Shown: one piece after another, positions 7,518-17,082 of the stretch | How the letters are laid out: every line of letters starts with the position of its first letter | How positions within the stretch are numbered: position 1 is the first letter of the stretch | Source: Agromyces bracchium | Lineage (GTDB): Bacteria; Actinomycetota; Actinomycetes; Actinomycetales; Microbacteriaceae | Length of the DNA: 64,000 nt | NCBI RefSeq assembly: GCF_009709675.1 | Contig: NZ_WMLB01000023.1 | Coordinates: forward strand, 62,001-126,000 | Direction: 5' to 3' | Notes under the pieces: generated by a model | Database searches by the model: none | What the model saw: the letters and a program-made list of their open reading frames with translations, nothing else | Told to the model about the DNA's origin: nothing | Translations under genes and position numbers: made by a program

Positions 7518-7889
7518 TCAGCTGACGCCGAGCAGGTCGATCACGAAGATCAGGGTCTTGCCCGAGAGCGGGTGACCGCCGCCGGCGGCGCCGTAGGCCT
7601 TCTGCGGCGGGACGGTGAGCTTGCGGCGCCCGCCGACCTTCATGCCGGGGATGCCCTCCTGCCAGCCGGCGATGAGCGCCTGCAGCGGGAAGTTGATCGA
7701 CTGGCCGCGGCTCCACGACGAGTCGAACTCCTCGCCCGAGTCGTACTCGACGCCGAGGTAGTGCACGTCGACCGTCGAGCCGGGTGCCGCCTCGGGGCCG
7801 TCGCCCACGACGATGTCCTCGATGACGAGCTCGACGGGAGCCGGACCCTCGGGAGCCTCGACCTCGGGCTTGCTGTTCGTATCAGTCAT
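7518..7889 (-). CDS. FKBP-type peptidyl-prolyl cis-trans isomerase
   Basis: 123 residues from MTDTNSKPEVEAPEGP. The whole FKBP domain is present: VDVHYLGVEYDSGEEFDSSW, then INFPLQALIAGWQEGIPGMK and the closing LIFVIDLL strand. Key pocket residues of the family (Tyr in VHYLG, Asp in FDSSW, Phe in NFPL, Trp in AGWQ) are conserved, so it is likely active as a prolyl isomerase and protein-folding helper. No signal peptide, so it is cytosolic. It is a single-gene unit ended by a strong hairpin. Confidence 0.93.
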   Translation of the reverse strand: MTDTNSKPEVEAPEGPAPVELVIEDIVVGDGPEAAPGSTVDVHYLGVEYDSGEEFDSSWSRGQSINFPLQALIAGWQEGIPGMKVGGRRKLTVPPQKAYGAAGGGHPLSGKTLIFVIDLLGVS

Positions 7890-7992
7890 GGGTCCATCCA
7901 AACGGATGCCGCGTGCGCGTTCAATCCGGGACACCCGTCCATGCGGGTCTTGTGCTGACGGCGAACACGTTGCAGTCTGTAGCCCTAAAGAG

Positions 7993-8042
7993 CTCGTCGC
8001 CCCGGAGTGCTGTCGGCTGAGGCCACACCGCGGGGCGACGAG
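7993..8042. terminator. Hairpin between the DUF779 and FKBP genes
   Basis: CTCGTCGCCCCG (7993-8004) pairs perfectly with 8031-8042 across a 26-nt loop; a T-rich run follows on either strand (TTTCTTC on plus, CTCTTTA on minus). It lies 90 bp beyond the DUF779 stop and probably ends that transcript. The long loop is unusual for a terminator. The rest of 7890-8132 shows no gene. Confidence 0.45.
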
Positions 8043-8132
8043 TTTCTTCGTGTACGGCGGCCGTGGGCCGCCGCGACGAGGAAGGGGCAGGCGGCGGAAA
8101 CGCCGCCCCGCGGGGTGGAGCTGGGAGGCGGC

Positions 8133-8552
8133 TCACTCCTCCATGAGGCGCGAGCGGATGAGGAAGCGGACGCCCTCCGGCGCCTCGAGCGAGAAGCCGC
8201 TCCCCCGGCCCGGCACGACGTCGACCGTGAGGTGCGTGTGTCGCCAGTACCGGAACTGCTCGGCCGACATCCAGAACGGCACGACCCGGCCCGAGCCGAG
8301 GTCGAGTTCGCCGAGCAGCACGTCGGCGGCGCTCGTGGCGAAGTCGCCCGCCGGGTAGCACATCGGGGCGCTGCCGTCGCAGCATCCGCCCGACTGGTGG
8401 AACATCAGCGGCCCGTGCTTCGCCCACAGCGTCGCGAGCAGGACGCTCGCCGCGGGCGTGAGCTCCACCCGCGGCGAGATGTCCCCCGGCACCGTGACCG
8501 ACGCGACCACGCGTGCGGCGAGCGCCGCGACATCCGTCGTCTCGATCGTCAT
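8133..8552 (-). CDS. DUF779 protein, aldehyde-dehydrogenase-associated
   Basis: 139 residues with the family core HQSGGCCDGSAPMCYP at about 52-67, where three Cys and a His could bind metal, followed by GELDLGSGRVVPFWMS and RYWRHTHLTVDVV. Genes of this family are regularly found directly after NAD-dependent acetaldehyde/alkyl aldehyde dehydrogenases, as here (13 bp after the dehydrogenase stop), suggesting a role as partner or maturation factor. Its biochemical function is not established. Confidence 0.8.
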   Translation of the reverse strand: MTIETTDVAALAARVVASVTVPGDISPRVELTPAASVLLATLWAKHGPLMFHQSGGCCDGSAPMCYPAGDFATSAADVLLGELDLGSGRVVPFWMSAEQFRYWRHTHLTVDVVPGRGSGFSLEAPEGVRFLIRSRLMEE

Positions 8553-8565
8553 GGCCGGTTCCCGA

Positions 8566-10089
8566 TCAGAAGTACCCGAGCGGGTTCTCGCTGTAGCTGA
8601 CCAGCAGGTTCTTGGTCTGCTGGTAGTGCGACAGCGCCTCCTTGTTGTTCTCGCGGCCGATGCCGGAGGACTTGTAGCCGCCGAACGCCGCGCCCGCGGG
8701 GTAGGCGTGGTAGTTGTTCACCCACACCCGGCCTGCCTGGATGTCGCGGCCTGCGCGGTACGCCTCGTTGCCGTTGCGGCTCCAGACGCCGGCGCCGAGG
8801 CCGTAGAGCGTGTCGTTCGCGATGCGGATCGCGTCGTCGTAGTCCTGGAAGCTCGTGACCGCGACGACCGGCCCGAAGATCTCCTCCTGGAAGAGCCGCA
8901 TGCGGTTCTCGCCCTCGAAGATCGTCGGCGCGACGTAGTAGCCCTCGCTGAGGTCGCCGCCGAGGTCGACACGCTCGCCGCCGAGCAGCAGCTTCGCGCC
9001 CTCCTTCTTGCCGATGTCGATGTAGCTCAGGATCTTCTCGAGCTGGTCGTTCGAGGCCTGCGCGCCGACCTGCGTCTCGGTGTCGAGCGGGTTGCCCTGC
9101 CGGGCGAGCTTCGTCCGCTCGATCGCGTCGTCGAGGAACGTGTCGTAGATCGACTTCTGGATGAGCGATCGGCTCGGGCACGTGCAGACCTCGCCCTGGT
9201 TGAAGGCGAACAGGCTGAAGCCCTCGAGCGCCTTCTCGTAGAACGAGTCGCGGCGGTCGGCGACCGACTCGAAGACGATGTTCGGGCTCTTGCCGCCGAG
9301 CTCCACCGTCGAGGGGATGATGTTCGCCGACGCGTACTGCAGGATGAGCCGGCCCGTCGTGGTCTCGCCCGTGAACGCGATCTTGCGGATCCGGTTCGAG
9401 GACGCGAGCGGCTTGCCGGCCTCGACGCCGAAGCCGTTGACGACGTTGAGCACGCCCGCCGGGAGCAGGTCGGCGATGAGCTCGACGAGCACGAGGATCG
9501 AAACGGGCGTCTGCTCGGCGGGCTTCAGCACGACCGCGTTGCCCGCGGCGAGCGCGGGGGCGAGCTTCCACACGGCCATCAGCAGCGGGAAGTTCCACGG
9601 GATGATCTGGCCGACGACGCCGAGCGGCTCGTCGAAGTGGTAGGCGACGTTGTCCTCGTCGAGCTGCGTGAAGCTGCCCTCCTGCGCGCGGATGAGGCTC
9701 GCGAAGTAGCGGAAGTGGTCGCTCGCGAGCGGCAGGTCGGCGTTCAGCGGTTCGCGGATCGACTTGCCGTTGTCCCAGGTCTCGGCGACCGCGAGCAGCT
9801 CGAGGTTCTGGTCGATGCGGTCGGCGATCGCGTTCAGGATGGCGGCGCGGTGCGCGGTGCTCGTTCGGCCCCAGGCCGGCGCGGCCTTGTGCGCCGCGTC
9901 GAGCGCGGCCTCGATGTCGGCCGCGGTGCCGCGGGCGACCTCGGCGAACGGCCTGCCGTTGACCGGCGAGATGTCGTCGAAGTAGGCGCCCTCGACGGGC
10001 TTCACCCACTCGCCGCCGATGAAGTGCTCGTAGCGCGGCTTGAACTGGATCAGTGCGCCGGCGGTGCCGGGCGCGGCGTACACGGTCAT
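8566..10089 (-). CDS. NAD-dependent aldehyde dehydrogenase, acetaldehyde dehydrogenase (ExaC/AldB) type
   Basis: 507 residues from [15 protein letters not shown]. Motifs: NAD-binding [29 protein letters not shown], general base Glu in [10 protein letters not shown], and nucleophile Cys in [12 protein letters not shown], a form typical of the ExaC/AldB subgroup acting on acetaldehyde and other short aldehydes. The C-terminus [15 protein letters not shown] is complete. GAGGAGA precedes the ATG. DUF779 follows in the same unit. Upstream is a 17-bp repeat array and then a GAF-domain regulator, the likely controller of this operon in response to alcohol- or aldehyde-like compounds. Confidence 0.92.
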   Translation of the reverse strand: MTVYAAPGTAGALIQFKPRYEHFIGGEWVKPVEGAYFDDISPVNGRPFAEVARGTAADIEAALDAAHKAAPAWGRTSTAHRAAILNAIADRIDQNLELLAVAETWDNGKSIREPLNADLPLASDHFRYFASLIRAQEGSFTQLDEDNVAYHFDEPLGVVGQIIPWNFPLLMAVWKLAPALAAGNAVVLKPAEQTPVSILVLVELIADLLPAGVLNVVNGFGVEAGKPLASSNRIRKIAFTGETTTGRLILQYASANIIPSTVELGGKSPNIVFESVADRRDSFYEKALEGFSLFAFNQGEVCTCPSRSLIQKSIYDTFLDDAIERTKLARQGNPLDTETQVGAQASNDQLEKILSYIDIGKKEGAKLLLGGERVDLGGDLSEGYYVAPTIFEGENRMRLFQEEIFGPVVAVTSFQDYDDAIRIANDTLYGLGAGVWSRNGNEAYRAGRDIQAGRVWVNNYHAYPAGAAFGGYKSSGIGRENNKEALSHYQQTKNLLVSYSENPLGYF

Positions 10090-10186
10090 CGTGTCTCCTC
10101 GTGACGTCGTCGTCATGCCCTCGGAGTGGGGCGTGCGCCACGCTACGGAGACGGGCGTTGCGGCCCGGTTGCCCGAGGGTTGCAGG

Positions 10187-10322
10187 AGGGTTGCAGTCAG
10201 CGCAGGGTTGCAGTCAGCGCAGGGTTGCAGTCAGCGCAGGGTTGCAGTCAGCGCAGGGTTGCAGACAGCGCAGGGTTGCAGACAGCGCAGGGTTGCAGTC
10301 AGCGCAGGGTTGCAGTCAGCGC
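10187..10322. repeat. Eight tandem copies of a 17-bp repeat (AGGGTTGCAGTCAGCGC)
   Basis: Eight uninterrupted 17-bp units; units 5 and 6 (10255-10288) share the change GTC to GAC and the others are identical. Two truncated TTGCAGG-like half-units lie just to the left. The array fills most of the 226-bp interval between the GAF regulator and the aldehyde dehydrogenase and includes the regulator's own TGA stop (10316-10318). There are no unique spacers. It may be a repeated operator upstream of the dehydrogenase or the product of replication slippage. Confidence 0.95.
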
Positions 10323-11605
10323 AGGGCCGCGTCGATGCGCTCGAGGTGCGCGACGACCGACGCGCGACGCGGCGACCGCGGAGGCAGCACCTCGAGGAGC
10401 GCCCGCCAGAGCTCGGCGTCGTAGCGGTGCTCGTCGCGCTCGGCGAACTCGGCGAGGAGCTCGGGCGAGGCGTCGGCGAGCATCGACTCGCGCAGGCGGC
10501 CCGCGAGTTCATCGCGGAGCTCGACGATGCCCGGCGCCACCGAGGCGGGCAGGAGCGGCCCCGGGTACTGCTCGAGCGCCTTGCGGAGCGACCCCTGGGC
10601 GGCGAGCCTCGCCACGCGGGCGGCGTCGACGTCGAGCTCGCGCGCGAGACGGTACGGCCGCGATTCGAGCGGGGGCTCGCCCGCAGCCTCGAGCACCCGT
10701 CGGAGCCGCGTGACCTCGGCGCGGAGCGTCACGGGCGAGGCGTCGCCCTCGTACACGAGCGCCGCGAGCCGCTCGGCGCCGATGCCGTGCGGGTGCCACG
10801 CGAGCAGGGTCAGGATCTCCGCGTGCCGCGGGCTCAGCTCGTGGGCACCGAGGCGCGGTCGCTGCACCCCGAGCACCGTGAGCAGCGTGCGCGGAGTGGG
10901 CACCGGGCGCATGCGCGAGCGGCGGATGGTGGCGTGGACGCTCGACTCGAGGTTCGCGATGCGCAGCTCGGCCTCGACGGCGGCGACCGTCGCCGAGACG
11001 AGCGAGAGCGTGTGCGGGGCGACGGCGAGGTCGGTGCCCGTGATGTCGATGACGCCGAGGAGGGCGCCGGTCGCGGGGTCGTGCACCGGCGCGGCCGTGC
11101 AGCTCCAGGGGTGGACGATGCGGTTGTAGTGCTCGGCGCCGCGGATCTGCACCGCCCGATCGAGCTGCAGCGCGGTGCCAGGGGCGCTCGTGCCGATGCT
11201 CGCCTCCGACCAGTCGGCGCCCGCGACGAAGAGCATGTCCTCGGCACGGCGCCGCAGGTGCGGGTCGCCCTCGACGAAGAGCAGCCGCCCCTGGGCGTCG
11301 CCGACGGCGACCACCAGCCCGGCGTCTTCCGTGCCGTCGACGAGCAGGCGACGGATGACGGGCATCACGGGTGCGAGGGCGTGCGAGGCGCGGTACGCGC
11401 GGAACTCGTCCTCGTCGAGCTCGATGCGGGGCAGCGCCCGATCGGGGTCGATGGCCCCTCGAATGGCGCGCTCCCACGATTCACGCACGACGGGGCGGAG
11501 GCTGAGGGGCACGACGCCCGTGGCGAGGGCGTCCTCCTGGGCGCGCAGCAGCCGATCGCGCAGGGCGCCGGGGTCGCCCTGCGGCACCTCGTTCGGCTTG
11601 GGCAC
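10316..11605 (-). CDS. GAF-domain transcriptional regulator with winged-helix and BTAD-like C-terminus
   Basis: 429 residues, GTG start after GGAGA. Residues about 85-225 are a GAF sensor of the AcoR kind (LVVAVGDAQGRLLFVEGD and APVHDPATGALLGVIDITG). The AcoR-type ATPase and Fis domains are absent. Instead residues about 250-345 look like an OmpR/SARP winged helix (LSPRHAEILTLLAWHPHG, VTLRAEVTRLRRVLE) and the rest like a helical BTAD-type region. It lies upstream of, and codirectional with, the aldehyde dehydrogenase operon and is probably its regulator. The stop codon is inside the last unit of the 17-bp array. Confidence 0.8.
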   Translation of the reverse strand: MPKPNEVPQGDPGALRDRLLRAQEDALATGVVPLSLRPVVRESWERAIRGAIDPDRALPRIELDEDEFRAYRASHALAPVMPVIRRLLVDGTEDAGLVVAVGDAQGRLLFVEGDPHLRRRAEDMLFVAGADWSEASIGTSAPGTALQLDRAVQIRGAEHYNRIVHPWSCTAAPVHDPATGALLGVIDITGTDLAVAPHTLSLVSATVAAVEAELRIANLESSVHATIRRSRMRPVPTPRTLLTVLGVQRPRLGAHELSPRHAEILTLLAWHPHGIGAERLAALVYEGDASPVTLRAEVTRLRRVLEAAGEPPLESRPYRLARELDVDAARVARLAAQGSLRKALEQYPGPLLPASVAPGIVELRDELAGRLRESMLADASPELLAEFAERDEHRYDAELWRALLEVLPPRSPRRASVVAHLERIDAALR

Positions 11606-11678
11606 GCCGTCTCCGATCGCCGTCGATCACCTCGCGGTTGCGGCAAGCATAGACCGGTCGGTGGTGCGGCGCGCCTGC

Positions 11679-12872
11679 TCAGGCCGAGATCGCGGCGCGG
11701 TCGCGCGCGACGGCGTCGAGGAGGGCCTGCTCGTCTGCATGTCGGCGCACGTCGGCTCGGCCGGTCGCGATGACGTTCCGGGTGAAGGCCAGCCTCGTGG
11801 CATCCGCGATGAACCGCTGGACCTCGGCGGTGCGCGGCGGCTGCTGCGCACGAGCCCAGGCGAGCGCGGCCCGCCGGCCGGGCCACGTCGAGAGGCCGTC
11901 GACCTCGTCCTGGCTGAACCACCCCGCGGCCGCGTACTCGGCGAGCCGCCGGCGGGTCACGCGCTGCTCCTCGCGCCGGAGGAGCACGGTCACGACGATC
12001 GCGGCGATGAAGATCGGCACCTGCACGGTGAAGTACAGCGCGAAGGCGTCGGCGAAGGCGAGCGAGCCGTTCCAGAACGCGTGCAGCAGGATGGCGGCGA
12101 CGAGGCCGACGAGGAACCACGCGATGACGCCCGCACCGCGTCCGCGTCGGGCGGCGAAGCCGATCGCGACGCCCGTGCACGCCGTGAACAGCACGTGCGC
12201 GAACGGGGAGAAGAGCCCGCGGATGATGAAGGTCGTGCCGAGCTCGCCCGCGCCGCCCTCGATGAGCGCGACGCCGAAGTACAGGATGTTCTCGGTGAAG
12301 GCGAAGCCGGCGGCGACCGTCGCCCCGTAGACGAGCCCGTCGACCGGGCCGTCGAAGTGCGACCGGGCGAGCAGGAAGATGAGGAGCACCCCGGCGCCCT
12401 TCGCGAGCTCCTCGACGATCGGCGCCTGCACGACGGCCTGCAGCGCCTCGTCGGTGCTCGCGCCGTCGGGCGAGGTGAAGGCGGCGAAGAGCTGCACGCC
12501 GAGGTCGACGACGAGCGCGATCGCGACCGACACCGCGGCGCCCCAGAGGAACGCGAGCCAGAGCGCCCAGCGCGGCTCCGGCTCCCAGCGGTCGATCCAG
12601 CGGACCGCGAAGAGGACGATGGCCAGCGGCACCAGCGCGACGAGCGTGCCGACGGCGACGACGGAGGCGCCGAGCGAGACGGCGAGGTAGCCCGCCACGA
12701 GCAGCGCGACGAGGCCCGCGACGGCGATGAGCGCGATGATCGCCGCGCCGGCGCCGAGGCCCGTGCGCGCACGCCCGGGAGGGCGATGCGCGAAGGCGGG
12801 ATCGCCGGAGGGCGGTCCGGCCGGGTTCAGGTGCCCGTAGGGATCGGCGGGCGGCGGAGGCGTCAGGCTCAC
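11679..12872 (-). CDS. PrsW-family intramembrane metalloprotease
   Basis: 397 residues. A Pro-rich cytosolic start is followed by about nine membrane helices. All family motifs are present: EELAKG (about residue 158), FAFTENILYF, SPFAHVLFT and HAFWNG, the Glu/His set of the Abi/CPBP-like proteases to which PrsW belongs. PrsW in Bacillus cuts the anti-sigma factor RsiW; a cleavage target here is not evident, although an RskA-like anti-sigma factor is encoded 7 kb away. A C-terminal cytosolic part of about 100 residues is Arg-rich. The GTG start follows TAGGCT-N6, so the transcript is probably leaderless. Confidence 0.88.
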   Translation of the reverse strand: MSLTPPPPADPYGHLNPAGPPSGDPAFAHRPPGRARTGLGAGAAIIALIAVAGLVALLVAGYLAVSLGASVVAVGTLVALVPLAIVLFAVRWIDRWEPEPRWALWLAFLWGAAVSVAIALVVDLGVQLFAAFTSPDGASTDEALQAVVQAPIVEELAKGAGVLLIFLLARSHFDGPVDGLVYGATVAAGFAFTENILYFGVALIEGGAGELGTTFIIRGLFSPFAHVLFTACTGVAIGFAARRGRGAGVIAWFLVGLVAAILLHAFWNGSLAFADAFALYFTVQVPIFIAAIVVTVLLRREEQRVTRRRLAEYAAAGWFSQDEVDGLSTWPGRRAALAWARAQQPPRTAEVQRFIADATRLAFTRNVIATGRADVRRHADEQALLDAVARDRAAISA

Positions 12873-12884
12873 GGCGGAAGCCTA
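12870..12884 (-). promoter_or_regulatory. Predicted leaderless promoter (-10) of the PrsW gene
   Basis: TAGGCT (79-84 of the 12800s, minus strand) is followed by 6 nt and the GTG at 12870-12872. No ribosome-binding site is present. Confidence 0.55.
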
Positions 12885-14333
12885 GCGATCCGCACCGTCG
12901 CCGGGCGGGAACATCACGCCCGGGTTCAGGATGCCGGCCGGGTCGAACACCGCCTTGATCCGGCGCTGCAGGTCGACCGACGCGTCGCCGAGCTCCTCGG
13001 CGAGCCAGCGGCGCTTCAGCACGCCGACGCCGTGCTCGCCCGTGAGCGTGCCGCCGAGGCGCACCGCGGCGCGGAACAGCTCGTCGGCGGCGGCCCAGAT
13101 GTGCTCGGGCACCTCGTCGCCCTCGAACACGAAGTTCGGGTGCAGGTTCCCGTCGCCCGCGTGCGCGAGCGTCGGGATCTCCACGCCGTAGTGCGCGCCG
13201 ATCCGCGCGATCTCGCGGAACATCTCCGGCAGCTTCGAGCGCGGCACCGCGACGTCCTCGATGAGGACGTTCCCGCGCGAGGCGAGGGCCGGGTGCATGG
13301 CGCGGCGGATGTCGAGGAGGCGCTCGCCCGTCGCGGCATCCGTCGACCGCTCGACCCGCCCGCCCGCCTCGGCGAACACGCGCGCGATCACGTCCGCCTC
13401 CGCCGCGGCGTCCCCCGCGTCGCACTGTGCGAGGAGGAACGTCTCGCCGGGCGCGAAGTCGGCGAGCGGCGTGCCCGCGAGCGCGTCGGTGCCGAGGTGC
13501 TCGGCGACGCGCGCGAGCCCGACGGGGTCGATGAGCTCGAGGATCGCCGGGCGGACCCGGGCCGCGGCGACGCCCCCGACGGCGACGCCCGCCGACTCGA
13601 CGTCGGGGAAGGCCGCGGCGACCGTCTCGATCGCCCCGTGCACGACCGGGCGCAGGCGCAGGGTCGCCTCGACGATCACGCCGAGCGTGCCCTCGGAGCC
13701 CGTCAGGAGCGCGGTCAGGTCGTAGCCGGTCACGCCCTTGACGGTCCGGTGCCCGGTGCGCAGCAGCGAGCCGTCGGCGAGCACGACGGCGAGGCCGAGC
13801 ACGCTCTCGCGGGTCACGCCGTACTTCGCGCACAGCAGCCCGCCGGCGTTCGTGGCGATGTTGCCGCCGATCGACGAGATCGCGCGGCTCGCGGGATCGG
13901 GCGCGTACCAGAGCCCGCGCTCGCGCGCGGCGCGATCGAGGTCGCCGTTCAGCACGCCGGGCTCGACGACCGCGAGCTCGTCGACGTCGTCGATCTCGAG
14001 GATCCGGTCCATGCGCGAGAGGTCGAGCACGATCGAGCCGCGGCTCGAGATCCCGCCGCCGGCGAGCCCGGTCCCCGCGCCGCGCGGGACGACGGGCGTG
14101 CCGGTGGCGCTCGCGATGCGCATGAGCTCCTGCACCTCCTCGACGGATGCCGCAAGCACGAGTGCCGCGGGCGGCGCGTCGCTGCGCCATCCCGAGCGGT
14201 CCTCGCGCACCGCCTCGAGGGCCGGGCCGTCGAACGCGGCGCGGTCGCCGAAGGCCGCTGCGAGGCGCGCACGCACGTCGGCCGTCGAGGAATCGGGGAT
14301 GCGGGCGGCGGGTGGCGGCGCGTCGGTGGGCAT
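12882..14333 (-). CDS. FAD-linked oxidase, GlcD-like (glycolate/D-lactate dehydrogenase family)
   Basis: 483 residues. The PCMH FAD-binding domain (about 50-235) has [18 protein letters not shown] and [14 protein letters not shown]; the FAD-linked C-terminal domain ends with [17 protein letters not shown] and [10 protein letters not shown]. These are hallmarks of GlcD/D-lactate dehydrogenases that oxidise 2-hydroxy acids to 2-oxo acids, passing electrons to the membrane. There is no Fe-S domain and no GlcE/GlcF neighbour, so the exact substrate cannot be given. The ATG follows TACGCT-N7 (leaderless). Its stop lies 10 bp before the PrsW start. Confidence 0.9.
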   Translation of the reverse strand: MPTDAPPPAARIPDSSTADVRARLAAAFGDRAAFDGPALEAVREDRSGWRSDAPPAALVLAASVEEVQELMRIASATGTPVVPRGAGTGLAGGGISSRGSIVLDLSRMDRILEIDDVDELAVVEPGVLNGDLDRAARERGLWYAPDPASRAISSIGGNIATNAGGLLCAKYGVTRESVLGLAVVLADGSLLRTGHRTVKGVTGYDLTALLTGSEGTLGVIVEATLRLRPVVHGAIETVAAAFPDVESAGVAVGGVAAARVRPAILELIDPVGLARVAEHLGTDALAGTPLADFAPGETFLLAQCDAGDAAAEADVIARVFAEAGGRVERSTDAATGERLLDIRRAMHPALASRGNVLIEDVAVPRSKLPEMFREIARIGAHYGVEIPTLAHAGDGNLHPNFVFEGDEVPEHIWAAADELFRAAVRLGGTLTGEHGVGVLKRRWLAEELGDASVDLQRRIKAVFDPAGILNPGVMFPPGDGADR

Positions 14334-14346
14334 GGGCTCCAGCGTA
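14331..14346 (-). promoter_or_regulatory. Predicted leaderless promoter (-10) of the GlcD-like gene
   Basis: TACGCT at 14341-14346 (minus strand), 7 nt, then ATG at 14331-14333. Confidence 0.5.
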
Positions 14347-14407
14347 CCGACGCAGTGATGTCCGATTTCCGCTATGCAAGGTCGGGGGCGGATGCGACGC
14401 TGGAAGC

Positions 14408-16030
14408 GTGACCCCGACCGCCACCGCCGTCCCGCCCGCAGGCTCAGCCGCAGCCGCAGCCGCGGACCCGCTCGCCGACCCGGTCTTCGCCGAGCGGTAC
14501 CGTGCGATGCTCGCGCGCGACGCCCGCTTCGACGGGCAGTTCATCACCGGCGTGCACTCGACGGGCATCTACTGCCGGCCGAGCTGCCCGGCCGCACCGC
14601 CGAAGCCCCGCAACGTGACCTTCTACCGCACCGCGGCGGCCGCGCACGAGGCCGGCCTCCGCGCCTGCAAGCGGTGCCTGCCCGACGCCGTGCCGGGCTC
14701 CCCCGAGTGGGACCTCGACGACGACCTCGCCGCCCGCGCGATGCGGCTCATCGCCGACGGCGTCGTCGAGCGCGAGGGCGTGCCGGGCCTGGCCGGCCGG
14801 CTCGGCTACACGCCCCGCCACCTCACCCGCGTGCTCACCGCCGAACTCGGCGCCGGTCCGCTCGCGCTCGCCCGCGCGCACCGCGCGCAGACTGCGCGAG
14901 CCCTGCTCACGTCGACCTCGATGCGGGTCTCCGACGTCGCGTTCGCGGCGGGCTTCGGCAGCATCCGCCAGTTCAACGACACCGTGCGCGCGGTGTACGA
15001 GCGCAGTCCGCTCGAGCTCCGCGCGACCGCGCGCGCGCGACGGGGCGGGCGGGTCGCGACCGCGGTCGCGCCGGCGACGCCCGCGCCGACCACCGCAACG
15101 GACGGCTCGGGGTCGCCGGAACCCGGCGACGCGGGCGTCGTCCGCCTCCGGCTTCCGGCCCGGCCGCCCTTCGACGCCGCGGGCGTGTTCGCGTGGCTCG
15201 CGACCCGCGCGCTCGACGGCGTCGAGAGCGCCGGCCCCGACCATTACGCGCGCACGCTCGCCCTGCCGTCGGGCCCGGCACTCGTCCGGCTCGCCGCGGT
15301 CGACGGCGCCCCCGCCCTCGACGTCGAGGCGCACCTGTCGAGCCTCGCCGACCTCGCGCCGCTCGTCGCCCGCGTGCGGCGCCTGTTCGACCTCGACGCC
15401 GACGCCGAGGCGATCGACGCCGCGCTCGCCGGCGACCCGGTCCTCGCGCCCGCGGTCGCCGCGGTTCCGGGCATCCGCATGCCCGGCTGCCTCGACCCGC
15501 ACGAGCTCGTCGTGCGCGCGCTCGTCGGCCAGCAGGTCTCCGTCGCCGCCGCACGCACTGCGCTGACGCGGCTCTCCGCCGACCTCGGCGAACGCGTCGT
15601 CGTCGGAGAGGGCATCGGGCACGACGGCAGCGTGCGCACGCTCTTCCCCACCGCATCGGCGATCGCCGAGCACGGCGCCGACGTGCTGCGCGGCCCGTCC
15701 GCCCGCATCCGCACCATCGCCGACGTGTGCGGTCGGCTCGCGACCGGCGACCTCGTCGTCGCGCCCGAGCGCGAACGCGGCGAGCTGCGCGCCGAGCTCC
15801 TCGCCGTGCCGGGAATCGGCCCCTGGACGGCCGGGTACCTCGCCATGCGCGTGACGCGCGAGCCCGACGAGCTGCTCGTCTCCGACCTCGCCCTCCGCAA
15901 CGGCGCCGCACGGCTCGGCCTGCCGCCCGACGCGAAGGCGCTCGCCGCGCGCGGCGCGGCCTGGGCGCCGTGGCGGAGCTACGCGTCGATGCACCTGTGG
16001 CGGGTCGCGGCATCCGCCTTGTCGACGTGA
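14408..16030 (+). CDS. Ada/AraC-AlkA fusion: alkylation response regulator and 3-methyladenine DNA glycosylase II
   Basis: 540 residues from the GTG at 14408. Residues 38-95 are the Ada methylphosphotriester domain with zinc cysteines Cys56, Cys60, Cys87 and Cys90 ([13 protein letters not shown]); Cys56 is the expected methyl acceptor. An AraC helix-turn-helix follows (about 105-195: [31 protein letters not shown]). Residues about 225-535 are AlkA, with [13 protein letters not shown] and the HhH-GPD motif [15 protein letters not shown] followed by the catalytic Asp in LLVSDLAL. The fusion joins sensing of DNA methylation to excision of alkylated bases. No separate ogt gene is next to it. GACGCT-N6-GTG is a degenerate leaderless promoter. 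Confidence 0.93.
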   Translation: MTPTATAVPPAGSAAAAAADPLADPVFAERYRAMLARDARFDGQFITGVHSTGIYCRPSCPAAPPKPRNVTFYRTAAAAHEAGLRACKRCLPDAVPGSPEWDLDDDLAARAMRLIADGVVEREGVPGLAGRLGYTPRHLTRVLTAELGAGPLALARAHRAQTARALLTSTSMRVSDVAFAAGFGSIRQFNDTVRAVYERSPLELRATARARRGGRVATAVAPATPAPTTATDGSGSPEPGDAGVVRLRLPARPPFDAAGVFAWLATRALDGVESAGPDHYARTLALPSGPALVRLAAVDGAPALDVEAHLSSLADLAPLVARVRRLFDLDADAEAIDAALAGDPVLAPAVAAVPGIRMPGCLDPHELVVRALVGQQVSVAAARTALTRLSADLGERVVVGEGIGHDGSVRTLFPTASAIAEHGADVLRGPSARIRTIADVCGRLATGDLVVAPERERGELRAELLAVPGIGPWTAGYLAMRVTREPDELLVSDLALRNGAARLGLPPDAKALAARGAAWAPWRSYASMHLWRVAASALST

Positions 16031-16089
16031 CGGAGCATCGCACCCGGTTCGTTGTACGTTCTGCACAGGGCGGGTGCGAGGGCGGCCGA

Positions 16090-16104
16090 TAGCCTAGACG
16101 GGTG
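16090..16104 (+). promoter_or_regulatory. Predicted leaderless promoter (-10) of the FAH-family gene
   Basis: TAGCCT (16090-16095), 6 nt, then GTG at 16102. No Shine-Dalgarno sequence. Confidence 0.6.
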
Positions 16105-16977
16105 AAGTTCGCGCACCTCCGAGTCGAAGGCCAGACGACCCCCCGACTCGCGGTGGTCCACGACGAGCAGGCGACCTTCCTCGACGAGGTGATGTCCGAC
16201 GCCCCGCGCGACCTGCAGGAGCTCATCGAGCGCGGTCCCGACGCCCTCGCCGACGTGCGCGCGGTCGTGGCCGCGGCCCTCGCGTCCGGCGCTCCGGCGA
16301 CGCCGGTCGCCGACCTCCGCCACGACCCGGCCGTGCTTCGGCCGGCGCAGGTGCTCGCGATCGGGGCGAACTACGCCGCGCACGCGTCCGAGCTGAAGCT
16401 CCGATCCGAGTCGGCGATGACGATCTTCTCGCTCTGGCCGAACTCGCTCGCCGCGCACGGCGGCACGACGACGTGGGCGGGCGACGTCGCGACCCAGGTC
16501 GACTACGAGGCCGAGCTCGGCGTCGTCATCGGCACGCCCGCACGCAACGTCTCGCCGCAGGACGCCCTCGACCACGTGTGGGGCTACACGGTCGTGAACG
16601 ACATCACCGCCCGCGACATCCAGTTCAGCGAGGCGCAGTGGTCGCGCTGCAAGTCGTTCGACGGGTTCACGCCGACCGGGCCCGTCGTGGTCACCGCCGA
16701 TGAGATCGCCGACCCGCAGGACCTCTGGCTCACCACCAACCTCGACGGCCACATCCTCCAGGACGCCTCGACGAACGAGATGGTCCGCAGCGTCGCCGAG
16801 ATCATCTCCTATCTCTCGAAGACCGCGACCCTCCCGGCGGGCACGCTCATCTCCACGGGCAGCCCCGGCGGCGCAGGCTACTCGCGCAACCCACAGGTGT
16901 TCCTGCACGACGGCTCGACCGTGACCGTCACCATCGAGGGCATCGGCTCGCTCACCACGCACTGCCGCGTCATCTGA
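16102..16977 (+). CDS. Fumarylacetoacetate hydrolase (FAH) family protein
   Basis: 291 residues. N-terminal region, then the FAH fold with ILAIGANYAAH-like LAIGANYAAHASELK, the metal-binding DYEAELGVVIG, YTVVNDITARDIQ and RCKSFDGFTPTGPVVV, and SPGGAGYSRNP. The Glu/Glu/Asp metal ligands are conserved. Members act as C-C bond hydrolases, decarboxylases or isomerases in aromatic acid breakdown, or on oxaloacetate and acylpyruvates; sequence alone does not pick one. It is a single gene, convergent with aspartate ammonia-lyase across a strong bidirectional hairpin. Confidence 0.9.
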   Translation: MKFAHLRVEGQTTPRLAVVHDEQATFLDEVMSDAPRDLQELIERGPDALADVRAVVAAALASGAPATPVADLRHDPAVLRPAQVLAIGANYAAHASELKLRSESAMTIFSLWPNSLAAHGGTTTWAGDVATQVDYEAELGVVIGTPARNVSPQDALDHVWGYTVVNDITARDIQFSEAQWSRCKSFDGFTPTGPVVVTADEIADPQDLWLTTNLDGHILQDASTNEMVRSVAEIISYLSKTATLPAGTLISTGSPGGAGYSRNPQVFLHDGSTVTVTIEGIGSLTTHCRVI

Positions 16978-17021
16978 CGAGGCGGGCCGGCCACCGCGCT
17001 CCGCGCACGGCCGGAGGCGAC

Positions 17022-17057
17022 GACGGCGACGGATGCCGTGTGGCATCCGTCGCCGTC
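17022..17057. terminator. Bidirectional terminator hairpin between the FAH and aspartase genes
   Basis: A perfect 16-bp stem (17022-17037 with 17042-17057) and a GTGT loop, between two convergent stops (16977 and 17083). The stem contains CGGATGCC/GGCATCCG, the nonamer that is over-represented throughout the window. Confidence 0.85.
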
Positions 17058-17082
17058 ATGGTCGACGACGGGGGCGCCGGGC

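Noticed and set aside
7890-8132. tRNA or small RNA in the gap around 8000
   Set aside because: One long-loop hairpin is present but there is no cloverleaf or T-loop sequence.
10187-10322. Possible CRISPR array
   Set aside because: The 17-bp units touch each other with no unique spacers, and no cas genes are near.
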